Below, piece after piece: positions 1 to 5,699 of a DNA stretch of 5,699 nucleotides. Position 1 is the stretch's first letter. The number at the start of each line of letters is the position of its first letter. Origin of the DNA: Clostridia bacterium (GTDB taxonomy: Bacteria > Bacillota > Clostridia > Christensenellales > CAG-314); contig JAQUSX010000059.1 of assembly GCA_028710055.1 (NCBI GenBank), forward strand, positions 1 to 5,699. Direction: 5' to 3'. The translations under genes were made by a program, and so were the position numbers. The notes under the pieces were generated by a model. It saw nothing but the letters and a program-made list of their open reading frames with translations, was not told the origin of the DNA and ran no database searches.

Positions 1-299
1 TAAGATTTAAAAACAGCAAGCTGGTTCAAGGGGCTTTGTACGGCATTCGTCCCGTGGTAGTCGGACTTGTTTTTTCGGCTTTGATTATGGTCATGCTTAC
101 TTTAATTTTGCCTAAAGTAAAACTTGACGATTTGGCAAACTCGTCGACAGCTGGTTTCGATTATGTTTCTTTGATTTTCTTAGCCGTGTTTACGACATTA
201 AGTTTTATAAAAATCAAAGGTAAAAGGGTAAATCCGCTTATTCTTATCGGCGTCTCCGCCGTCGCGGGTATAGTATTATTCGCTTTTATCGGACTGTAA
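1..299 (+). CDS. Chromate transporter family protein, C-terminal part (5' truncated by window edge)
   Basis: This is the end of an integral membrane protein of the chromate ion transporter (ChrA, PF02417-like) family. The reading frame begins at position 3 and is open through the window start, so nucleotides 1-2 belong to a cut codon. 98 residues are visible. The segment LYGIRPVVVGL matches the family's conserved G-(I/L)-R-P-x-V-x-G-L motif. Three hydrophobic stretches follow and are probably membrane helices: one starting at that motif, one around DYVSLIFLAVF, and one at the C-terminus around LILIGVSAVAGIVLF. A short basic loop (KIKGKRVNP) sits between the last two. The TTG at 36 is an internal Leu codon inside the conserved motif, not a start. 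Members in anaerobic Firmicutes are often encoded as paired half-size genes; whether that holds here cannot be seen. The true substrate (chromate, sulfate or another anion) is unproven. An intrinsic terminator follows directly, so this gene ends its transcription unit. Confidence 0.85.
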   Translation, partial: RFKNSKLVQGALYGIRPVVVGLVFSALIMVMLTLILPKVKLDDLANSSTAGFDYVSLIFLAVFTTLSFIKIKGKRVNPLILIGVSAVAGIVLFAFIGL

Positions 300-316
300 A
301 AAATACTTGAAATAAC

Positions 317-341
317 ACCGCTCGCTTTGAGCGGTTTTTTT
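317..341 (+). terminator. Rho-independent terminator after the chromate transporter gene
   Basis: A perfect 7-bp stem, ACCGCTC (317-323) with GAGCGGT (329-335), encloses a GCTTT loop and runs into a T tract through 341. It lies 18 bases after the upstream stop codon and separates that gene from the dehydrogenase operon. Confidence 0.9.
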
Positions 342-476
342 ATTATATAATTTTATAGTTTTTAAATTTAATAAAATACTGTTTCTAACTTTTATCTTAC
401 ATTTGTTCGTATTCATTTAAAAATCAGATTTAATCATAAGATTATACAAACAATAAACTTTCCTAAATTTTCCTTA

Positions 477-500
477 AAAAATACACCGTAAAGTATTTTT
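477..500. repeat. Short inverted repeat in the operon leader
   Basis: AAAAATAC (477-484) is the exact reverse complement of GTATTTTT (493-500), with an 8-nt spacer ACCGTAAA. It lies just upstream of the predicted promoter of the dehydrogenase operon, where a regulator could bind. It is A/T-dominated, so chance occurrence in this AT-rich leader is quite possible. The stem is too weak to be a convincing terminator. Confidence 0.3.
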
Positions 501-515
501 ATTTTCGAAACATAA

Positions 516-549
516 TTGCATTGAAGTATAAATAGTGTTAAAATATAGC
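516..549 (+). promoter_or_regulatory. Candidate sigma-70/A-type promoter of the glpA-like operon
   Basis: Two overlapping readings are possible, each with a 17-nt spacer. One is TTGCAT (516-521) with TAAAAT (539-544). The other is TTGAAG (521-526) with TATAGC (544-549). The first has the better -10 box, the second the better -35 box. Transcription would start around 551-557, giving a short leader of roughly 20-25 nt before the start codon. The surrounding sequence is AT-rich throughout, so the exact boxes are uncertain. A promoter is expected here because the preceding gene ends in a terminator. Confidence 0.45.
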
Positions 550-575
550 TACAGAAATATTGCTAGAGGTAGATT

Positions 576-2291
576 ATGTCAAATATCAAAAAAATTCAAC
601 ACAAATTAAAAAAAATATATCCAAAAATTAAAGTCGATGAAAAAGATGAATGCGTACACCTTACGGGAGAACTTGACCGTTGGGAAGACATCGTGTCATT
701 AGGTCAGGCGGCAGTCAGCAAAGATTTCGTCGGCGTTTTAAACGACGTAAAATTAAAAAATTTTGTCGAACCCGATATCAGACAGTCCGCAATTAACGAT
801 AAAAAATACGATGGAAGCAATCTTGACGTACTTATTATCGGCGGCGGTGTGGTCGGTTGCGCGGCTTTGCGAGAGCTAACCAGATACGACCTAAAAGTCG
901 CTTTGGCGGAGAAAGAAAGCGACGTGGCTTGCGCGGCTAGCGGCAGAAATGACGGCGCCGTGCACGTAGGTATCGACCTTCACGGAAAAAGTAAAAAACT
1001 AAGTTATCTAATGCGGGCGAATCCGCTGTATGAAAATCTTTCAAAAGAACTGGATTTCAAATTCGAGCGAACAGGTCAATACATAGCTTTTTCGTCGTGG
1101 AAATATTTAGTCGTTGGTTATCTTTTATTAAAATCCCGCGCGAAGCGTAACGGCATAAAAGGAATGAAATTTATAAGCGGTAAAAAATTAAAACAGCATT
1201 CGCCTAACATTAACCCGAAAACAAAGTTCGCTTTCTTTTACCCTAGCGGCGGTTCGGTCTGTCCTTACGGAATGACTATAGCTTTTGCCGATAACGCGGT
1301 ATTCAACGGCGGGCAAGTGTGGCTAAATACGTGCGTGACGGGTATGACAGTTGAAAACGGCAAAATAATATCTGTGCAAACAAACAGGGGAGAAGTTTTT
1401 CCGAAAGTTGTAATTAACGCCGCGGGCGTATACGCCGACAAAATTGCCGAAATGGCGAACGACAGATTTTATACCATTCACCCTCGTCGCGGCACAAATA
1501 GTATATTGGATAAAAGCAGCGTCGAGCATTACGGTAAACTAAGCATAAGTATGTACGGCAACCATAAAAGCAACGCGAAGCTTCACACAAAAGGCGGCGG
1601 CGTCGTTAGTACCGTTGACGGCAATCTGTTGATAGGTCCCGACGCTGTTGAAACGCCGTTAAGGGAAGAAATGGCTACGACCGCAAAAAGCGTAAACACG
1701 GTGGTTGACAGACAGCAGGATATTTTGCCGAAACTAAGCGCGAGAGATATTATCACATATTTTACAGGCGTAAGGGCTTCGACGTACGAAGAAGATTTTG
1801 TTATTCAAATGGGCAGAAAAACTAAAAATTTCGTTCACGCGGCTGGTATCCAATCGCCCGGGTTAAGCGCGGCTCCCGTCATTGCGCAAGACGTCAGCGA
1901 CTTAACGGTAAAATATTTAGAGCAGTTTTCGCCCGTGGTGAAAAATTCTAATTTTAACCCCGTAAGAAAAGGCGTGACGGAACTAAGAAATTTAACGTTA
2001 GCACAGCGCGACGAATTGATAAAGAAAAATCCAGATTACGGCGAAATAGTTTGCAGATGCGAAGAAATATCAAAAGGTGAAATAATAGACGCGCTTAATC
2101 TTCCTTTGAAGGTTGATACCGTAGACGCCATTAAACGCCGAACCCGCGCGGGAATGGGCAGATGTCAAGGCGGATTTTGCCAGCCGAGAGTGCTAAAAAT
2201 TATTGCTGAAACGGTAAACAAGGATTACTCCGACATAAATAAAAAAGGCGACGGAAAAATTATTTTGGGAAAAACGAAAGGGGAAGAATAA
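576..2291 (+). CDS. glpA: GlpA-type FAD-dependent (glycerol-3-phosphate) dehydrogenase with BON-like N-terminus and BFD [2Fe-2S] C-terminus
   Basis: 571-residue flavoprotein, probably the substrate-oxidising subunit of an anaerobic glycerol-3-phosphate dehydrogenase-like complex. The DAO-type fold starts near residue 83 with the FAD dinucleotide-binding motif LIIGGGVVG (86-94). Further family segments are ASGRNDGAVHVGID (121-134), RTGQYIAF (165-172), VINAAGVYAD (279-288), HPRRGT (302-307) and HAAGIQSPGLSAAPV (421-435). The C-terminus carries a BFD-like [2Fe-2S] domain with ligands C493, C495, C530 and C535 (CxC...CxxxxC), as in E. coli GlpA. Residues 1 to about 65 are extra relative to E. coli GlpA and resemble a BON domain (VHLTGELDRWEDI...GVLNDVKL). 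No membrane segment or signal peptide is evident. The ATG at 576 follows an AGAGGT ribosome site (565-570). The stop overlaps the next ATG by one base (TAATG). The substrate is inferred: 2-hydroxyglutarate or another hydroxy or amino acid is possible, because the DAO/LhgO group is broad and no glycerol kinase or facilitator gene is in view. Confidence 0.85.
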   Translation: MSNIKKIQHKLKKIYPKIKVDEKDECVHLTGELDRWEDIVSLGQAAVSKDFVGVLNDVKLKNFVEPDIRQSAINDKKYDGSNLDVLIIGGGVVGCAALRELTRYDLKVALAEKESDVACAASGRNDGAVHVGIDLHGKSKKLSYLMRANPLYENLSKELDFKFERTGQYIAFSSWKYLVVGYLLLKSRAKRNGIKGMKFISGKKLKQHSPNINPKTKFAFFYPSGGSVCPYGMTIAFADNAVFNGGQVWLNTCVTGMTVENGKIISVQTNRGEVFPKVVINAAGVYADKIAEMANDRFYTIHPRRGTNSILDKSSVEHYGKLSISMYGNHKSNAKLHTKGGGVVSTVDGNLLIGPDAVETPLREEMATTAKSVNTVVDRQQDILPKLSARDIITYFTGVRASTYEEDFVIQMGRKTKNFVHAAGIQSPGLSAAPVIAQDVSDLTVKYLEQFSPVVKNSNFNPVRKGVTELRNLTLAQRDELIKKNPDYGEIVCRCEEISKGEIIDALNLPLKVDTVDAIKRRTRAGMGRCQGGFCQPRVLKIIAETVNKDYSDINKKGDGKIILGKTKGEE

Positions 2292-3541
2292 TGCGAAGAG
2301 AGCATTTTGATATTGCGGTAATAGGAGGCGGTCCCGCGGGTCTTGCGGCTGCAACGGTAGCCTCGGAAAAAGGAGCTAAAGTAGCTCTCATCGAGAGAGA
2401 ACCGAGTTTGGGCGGAATACTGAAACAATGCGTTCACGACGGCTTTGGCGTTATCAGGTACGACCAAAAACTGACGGGACCCGAATACGCGCAAAAAGAA
2501 ATAGATAAACTTAATAAAAACGAGACAACAAAATTTTTGTTAACGTTCGTTACAAAAATAACCAAACGCAGTTCCGATTTTGTTATTCAATTTGTAAACC
2601 GTTCGGGCGCGGACGAAATCGAAGCGAAAAAAATAATTTTGGCTACGGGCTGCAGAGAACGCACAAGCAAGCAGATAGGCGTTCACGGCACAAATCCCGC
2701 GGGCGTTTTGACAGCGGGAACGGCGCAAAACTATGTTAATTTGCAAGGACTTATGCCCACTCGTAAATGCGTTATTTTGGGCAGCGGAGATATCGGGCTT
2801 ATTATGGCAAGACGCTTGACTTTGGAAGGAGCGCAGGTAGTGGGAGTGTATGAAGCAAAATCAGCCCCGGGCGGCTTGACAAGGAACGTAGTGCAATGTC
2901 TGAAAGATTTTAATATACCTTTATATTTGTCTCACACGGTGACAAAAGTTTTCGGCGTTGACAGACTTAACGCCGTTGAGATTTCCAAAGTTGACGACAA
3001 AATGAACCCTATCGCGGGCAGCGAGCAGATTGTCGAATGCGATTCGCTGATACTTTCGGTTGGGCTTATACCCGAAAACGAAATAGCAAAACAGCTTTGT
3101 GTTCCGCTGTGTCCTTATACAAAAGGGGCGGTAGTAGACCAAACTTTGATGACATTGACAGACAATGTGTTTAGCTGCGGAAACGCTCTGCACGTCAGCG
3201 ATCTGGCGGATTACGTATCGGAAAGCGGCGAAATAGCGGGAGCTATGGCATGCGCAAAAATCAAAAACCGCAATCTTGTTAACGTAACAAAAAATAAAAA
3301 TCTGCTTTACGTAGTCCCGCAAAAAATAAATTTGGACGCGCCTTTAGATGAAACGGTATTTTATTTTAGGGTAGCTGAGGAATACGAAAACGCAAAACTG
3401 ACAATATACGCCGATGAAAAAGTGGTGTTTTCCAAAAAATACGTACATTTGCGTCCACCCGAAATGGAAAGACTAAAACTCAATCTTGAAGCCTATTCCG
3501 ACTGTCACGGCTTTTCATTCGTTTTGGAGGTGGGGGTATAA
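2291..3541 (+). CDS. NAD(P)/FAD-dependent oxidoreductase subunit (two-Rossmann pyridine nucleotide-disulfide oxidoreductase fold)
   Basis: 416-residue flavoprotein, probably the electron-accepting partner of the upstream GlpA-like subunit. The N-terminal FAD motif is AVIGGGPAGLAA (9-20), followed by GG-x-L (41-44) and the second FAD-contacting motif ILATGCRER (116-124). An inner dinucleotide-binding motif, VILGSGDIGLIMARR (161-175), is expected to bind NAD(P)H or a second nucleotide. The segment LSVGLIPEN (255-263) and the FSCGNAL stretch (295-300) complete the fold. No CxxC redox disulfide is present, so this is not a reductase of the thioredoxin, lipoamide or mercuric type. It resembles the HcnB/octopine and dye-linked proline dehydrogenase alpha-subunit group. 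About 75 C-terminal residues after YVVPQ (340-344) look like a separate beta-rich domain, with PPEMERLKL near its end. A purine-rich GAAAGGGGAAG precedes the ATG, which overlaps the upstream stop. E. coli GlpB fills a similar place but is not a close match, so no symbol is given. Confidence 0.85.
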   Translation: MRREHFDIAVIGGGPAGLAAATVASEKGAKVALIEREPSLGGILKQCVHDGFGVIRYDQKLTGPEYAQKEIDKLNKNETTKFLLTFVTKITKRSSDFVIQFVNRSGADEIEAKKIILATGCRERTSKQIGVHGTNPAGVLTAGTAQNYVNLQGLMPTRKCVILGSGDIGLIMARRLTLEGAQVVGVYEAKSAPGGLTRNVVQCLKDFNIPLYLSHTVTKVFGVDRLNAVEISKVDDKMNPIAGSEQIVECDSLILSVGLIPENEIAKQLCVPLCPYTKGAVVDQTLMTLTDNVFSCGNALHVSDLADYVSESGEIAGAMACAKIKNRNLVNVTKNKNLLYVVPQKINLDAPLDETVFYFRVAEEYENAKLTIYADEKVVFSKKYVHLRPPEMERLKLNLEAYSDCHGFSFVLEVGV

Positions 3542-3883
3542 ATGAAAGAATTGATATGTATCGCTTGTCCCAACGGCTGCAGGCTTACGGTTGACGAAAA
3601 AACAAATGCGGTAAGCGGAAATAAATGCCTGCGCGGCGAAAAATTTGCTCTTAAAGAAATAACCTGCCCGACGCGTTCGCTTACTTCTACCATAGCTACC
3701 GTGTTCGACGATTGCCCCGTAATATCGGTAAAAACCGACGGCGAAATACCGAAAGACAAAATTTTTTCGGTTATGAAAGAACTGAAAAAAATCAAAGTTG
3801 AAAAACGTTTGAAAATAGGCGACATAGTGATAGCGAACGTAGCCGACGCAAACGTTAATATCGTTGCAACAAAAAATATGTAG
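3542..3883 (+). CDS. DUF1667 family protein, small Cys-rich putative Fe-S subunit
   Basis: 113-residue protein that I recognise as the DUF1667 family, which commonly follows a GlpA-like and an NAD/FAD oxidoreductase gene in anaerobes. The N-terminus has C6-x2-C9-x3-C13 and then C29 in the context GNKCLRGEKFA. This spacing resembles the [4Fe-4S] motif at the start of molybdopterin oxidoreductases. Further cysteines are C42 and C58. The central PTRSLTSTI (43-51) and the later VKTDGEIPKDKIFSVM (63-78) are typical of the family. The C-terminus, around LKIGDIVIANVADANVNIVAT, looks like a small beta domain. The start follows the upstream stop without a gap (TAAATG) and is preceded by GGAGG at 3526-3530, inside the upstream gene. 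It is probably a third subunit that carries or delivers a metal cluster. The function of the family is not established to my knowledge, and zinc rather than iron-sulfur binding is possible. It is the last gene of the operon. Confidence 0.85.
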   Translation: MKELICIACPNGCRLTVDEKTNAVSGNKCLRGEKFALKEITCPTRSLTSTIATVFDDCPVISVKTDGEIPKDKIFSVMKELKKIKVEKRLKIGDIVIANVADANVNIVATKNM

Positions 3884-3990
3884 TTTTTTTTGGAATCAAT
3901 TTCTTTTTTTAAGCTGATTTTTATTTGAATTGTAATTTTTTTGAAATGATTTTAACTTAAATAAATTTTATATAATAAATTTTCATTAAT

Positions 3991-4022
3991 AAAAAAGCGT
4001 GTCAAATAGATACGCTTTTTTT
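3991..4022 (+). terminator. Rho-independent terminator of the dehydrogenase operon
   Basis: AAAAAAGCGTGT (3991-4002) pairs with ATACGCTTTTTT (4010-4021), with one G-T wobble and a 7-nt loop, and runs into a T tract. It lies about 108 bases after the DUF1667 stop, so the operon mRNA would have a long T-rich 3' tail. The flanking A and T tracts make it potentially bidirectional, although no minus-strand gene needs it here. Confidence 0.8.
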
Positions 4023-4102
4023 GACGGAGTTAATTCGCCTTTGTCTAATAAAACAAACGAAAACGCAAATAATATGCGAATAAAAGATATATCAAATTTT
4101 TC

Positions 4103-4131
4103 TTGACTTTTTCATAAGTAAGACATATTAT
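4103..4131 (+). promoter_or_regulatory. Strong sigma-70/A-type promoter of the metal ATPase gene
   Basis: TTGACT (4103-4108) is one base from the -35 consensus. TATTAT (4126-4131) is one base from the -10 consensus. The spacer is exactly 17 nt. Predicted transcription start is near 4137-4140, immediately at the left edge of the GC-rich dyad, so a bound repressor would block initiation or promoter clearance. Confidence 0.8.
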
Positions 4132-4138
4132 ATTATTA

Positions 4139-4163
4139 TACCTACCCCCTAAGGGGTGGGGTA
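4139..4163. promoter_or_regulatory. CsoR-like copper-repressor operator (imperfect GC-rich dyad)
   Basis: A C-run/G-run dyad interrupts an otherwise very AT-rich region. The core is TACCCCCTAAGGGGT (4143-4157), extended on the left by TACC (4139-4142) and on the right by GGGGTA (4158-4163). Outer TACC...GGTA ends with an inner CCCC/GGGG pair are characteristic of operators bound by CsoR-family Cu(I)-sensing repressors upstream of copper exporter genes. The site lies between the -10 box and the ribosome binding site, as expected for repression released by metal. No csoR gene is in the window. Related family members that sense nickel, cobalt, sulfide or formaldehyde use similar sites, so the inducing signal is inferred. 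Confidence 0.7.
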
Positions 4164-4165
4164 CG

Positions 4166-4172
4166 AAAGGAG
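4166..4172 (+). promoter_or_regulatory. Ribosome binding site fixing the ATPase start
   Basis: AAAGGAG lies 7 nt upstream of the ATG at 4180 and is a strong match to the anti-Shine-Dalgarno sequence. It makes 4180 the clear start codon despite the lack of a metal-binding domain at the N-terminus. Confidence 0.85.
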
Positions 4173-4179
4173 ATTATTT

Positions 4180-5699
4180 ATGAGTTCATGTTGCAAAATT
4201 GAACATAAGAAAGAGCGTTTTTATGAAACGATAAAATATCAAATTATAGCGTTATCGGTGTCTTTGGTCGCGCTCGTATTTTCATTTTTATGGGGCAAAC
4301 TGTTTCCGCAACATTCTATATGGACGTACTTTAACAGCGGATGGATAGCTGTTGTATTGTGCGGCACGCCGTTAGCTATCTCGGCTTTTGAAAACTTATT
4401 TAAACATAAAAAAATAAAATCAGCGTTACTTATCACCGTTGCGTTGCTTGCTTGCGTGGTTTTGGAAATTCTCAACTGGACGGGCATAACAAGTTCGACT
4501 CACGGCAATTATTTGTTCGCGGCAGGGGAAGTAGCTTTTTTGATGATGCTAGGCGGACTTATTGAAGACCTGACGGTAAAACGTTCTCGCAGCGGAATTG
4601 AAAAACTTATCAATCTCGCGCCCAAAACGGCCAATATATTAATGCAAGATAAATTCGTTTCGATGCCCGTAAATTTTGTGCAAGTCGGCGATACCGTTTT
4701 GGTAAAACCTTACGAACAAATATCCGTTGACGGAACTATCTCAAAAGGCACGACTTCTGTTAACCAAGCCGCTATCACGGGCGAGAGCGTTCCCATTGAC
4801 AAAATCGTAGGCGACGGTGTTTTCGCGGGTACGTGGAATAACAGCGGCGCGATAGAAATATCGGTCACAAAGCCTTCTACCCAAACGACCTTGGCAAAAA
4901 TGGTGGAGCTTGTAAAGAATGCGGAAAATAAAAAAGCGCCCGCGGTACGAACAGCCGACAAATGGGCGGGTATTATCGTGCCTTTGGCTATCGCTTTGGC
5001 AGTTTTGGTGTTCCCCGTAGCGTACTTCGGTTTCCACGTTTCTTGGACGGAAGCTTTGGTCAGAAGCGTGACGGTATTAGTAGTGTTCTGTCCCTGCGCA
5101 TTGGCTTTGGCTGCGCCTACGGCAGTTGCTGCGGCTATCGGTAACGCAAGCTATCATGGTATTTTGATAAAAAGCGGCGAAGCTCTCGAAAGCATCGGCA
5201 AAACGGACGTTTTTGTTTTTGATAAAACTGGCACTCTCACAACTGGCGAAATCAAAGTGGTAGATTATTTTTCAAATATAGATAAAGATGCTTTCTTAAA
5301 ATATTTGGCTGGGGCGGAATCAAAGTCAGAGCATCCTTTGGCGAAAGCGATTACGGCTTTTGCGGACAAAAAAATTACCGCAACGCAGACAAAATCTTTG
5401 GTAGGCTCTGGCGTGGAAGCGATTGTTGAAGACAAAAAAATAATTGTCGCAAAACTTGACTTTTTTAAAAACTTACCGAAAAATGAGACTATCGATATTT
5501 GGCTGAAAAATGGATACACGGTGGTAGGAATGAGCGCAGACGGCGAATTTTGCGGAGCTGTCGCACTATCCGATACGATTAGAGAAAACGCGGCTGACAC
5601 AATAACAGCATTAAAATCCGATAGAATTAAGACGGTTATGCTGACGGGCGACAATTCTTATTCGGCGGAAAGAGTTCATAAAGAAACGGGTTTGGATGA
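4180..5699 (+). CDS. Heavy-metal P1B-type ATPase, probable copper exporter, lacking an N-terminal HMA domain (3' truncated by window edge)
   Basis: The first 506 codons of a metal-pumping membrane ATPase; the frame is still open at the window end. Probable helices are at residues 20-38, 54-74, 79-99 and 110-128. They are followed by the linker GLIEDLTVKRSRSGIEKL and the actuator motif TGES (200-203). Two more helices follow near 263-285 and 291-315. The second carries the metal-translocation motif C304-P305-C306 in VVFCPCALALAAPTA. The phosphorylation motif is DKTGTLT with D348, the nucleotide-domain His-Pro is SEHPL (H385-P386), and MLTGDN (487-492) lies just before the break. The GDGxNDAP hinge and last two helices are beyond the window. 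There is no HMA metal-binding domain; the N-terminus has only MSSCCKIEH, whose C4-C5-H9 could touch metal. The CsoR-like operator just upstream favours Cu(I), but CPC ATPases of this Firmicutes-type subgroup are poorly assigned, and Zn/Cd/Pb cannot be excluded. Confidence 0.92.
   Translation, partial: MSSCCKIEHKKERFYETIKYQIIALSVSLVALVFSFLWGKLFPQHSIWTYFNSGWIAVVLCGTPLAISAFENLFKHKKIKSALLITVALLACVVLEILNWTGITSSTHGNYLFAAGEVAFLMMLGGLIEDLTVKRSRSGIEKLINLAPKTANILMQDKFVSMPVNFVQVGDTVLVKPYEQISVDGTISKGTTSVNQAAITGESVPIDKIVGDGVFAGTWNNSGAIEISVTKPSTQTTLAKMVELVKNAENKKAPAVRTADKWAGIIVPLAIALAVLVFPVAYFGFHVSWTEALVRSVTVLVVFCPCALALAAPTAVAAAIGNASYHGILIKSGEALESIGKTDVFVFDKTGTLTTGEIKVVDYFSNIDKDAFLKYLAGAESKSEHPLAKAITAFADKKITATQTKSLVGSGVEAIVEDKKIIVAKLDFFKNLPKNETIDIWLKNGYTVVGMSADGEFCGAVALSDTIRENAADTITALKSDRIKTVMLTGDNSYSAERVHKETGLD

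Noticed and set aside
36..299. TTG at 36 as the start of an 87-residue protein
   Set aside because: The frame is open back to the window start, and the upstream residues continue the chromate transporter pattern; the TTG is an internal Leu codon.
608..615. Run of eight A in the glpA-like gene as a programmed frameshift site
   Set aside because: The frame stays open and matches the family on both sides, and no alternative product is evident. A-runs are common in this AT-rich genome.
2921..3322. 133-codon minus-strand reading frame
   Set aside because: It lies wholly inside the NAD(P)/FAD oxidoreductase gene, has no ribosome site of note, and its translation is rich in Tyr, Phe and Cys with no family resemblance. 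It is a shadow of the coding strand.
3872..3892. A-run and T-run around the DUF1667 stop as a terminator
   Set aside because: Pairing would be only A-T with no GC stem; the convincing terminator is at 3991-4022.
4033..4081. ATTCGC (4033-4038) and GCGAAT (4076-4081) as an operator or hairpin
   Set aside because: The arms are six bases with a 37-base gap, upstream of a promoter that already has a clear operator. This is within chance expectation.
5265..5654. 129-codon minus-strand reading frame, with others at 3505-3825, 4239-4487 and 4710-5037
   Set aside because: All lie opposite conserved domains of real plus-strand genes and show the low-complexity Ser/Ala/Phe composition of antisense shadows.
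5697..5699. TGA at the window end as the ATPase stop codon
   Set aside because: It is out of frame: the last complete codon is GAT (5695-5697) and GA begins the next. The protein also lacks its GDGxNDAP motif, so it must continue.

Overview
The window is AT-rich bacterial DNA, fully coding on the + strand, with strong purine-rich ribosome binding sites, short intrinsic terminators and tightly coupled operon genes. The gene set is a three-gene FAD/Fe-S dehydrogenase operon with a DUF1667 protein, a chromate-transporter-family protein, and an HMA-less heavy-metal P-type ATPase behind a CsoR-like operator. This fits an anaerobic Bacillota (Clostridia-like) bacterium best, but other AT-rich anaerobic lineages cannot be excluded from sequence alone.

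Layout. (1) Positions 1-299 are the 3' end of a chromate-transporter-family membrane protein, closed by an intrinsic terminator at 317-341. (2) Positions 342-575 are a very AT-rich leader with a short inverted repeat (477-500) and a plausible sigma-70/A-type promoter (516-549). (3) Positions 576-3883 are a three-gene operon: a GlpA-type FAD oxidoreductase with an unusual BON-like N-terminus and a C-terminal [2Fe-2S] BFD-type domain, a two-Rossmann pyridine-nucleotide/FAD oxidoreductase, and a small Cys-rich DUF1667 protein. The junctions are TAATG (1-nt overlap) and TAAATG (0-nt gap), so the three products are probably made together. (4) Positions 3884-4179 hold a T-rich tail, a terminator (3991-4022), a near-consensus promoter (4103-4131) and a GC-rich dyad resembling CsoR copper-repressor operators (4139-4163). 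(5) Position 4180 to the window end is the first 506 codons of a heavy-metal-exporting P1B-type ATPase, cut off before its GDGxNDAP hinge motif.

How the genes may work together. The operon looks like a soluble or peripheral flavoprotein complex. The first subunit would oxidise an alpha-hydroxy substrate, most likely glycerol-3-phosphate. Electrons would pass through the BFD cluster, and possibly a second cluster in the DUF1667 subunit, to the NAD(P)/FAD subunit. No GlpC-like membrane subunit is present. The ATPase is a separate transcription unit, probably derepressed by Cu(I) and exporting it. No RNA genes, mobile elements or CRISPR arrays were seen.
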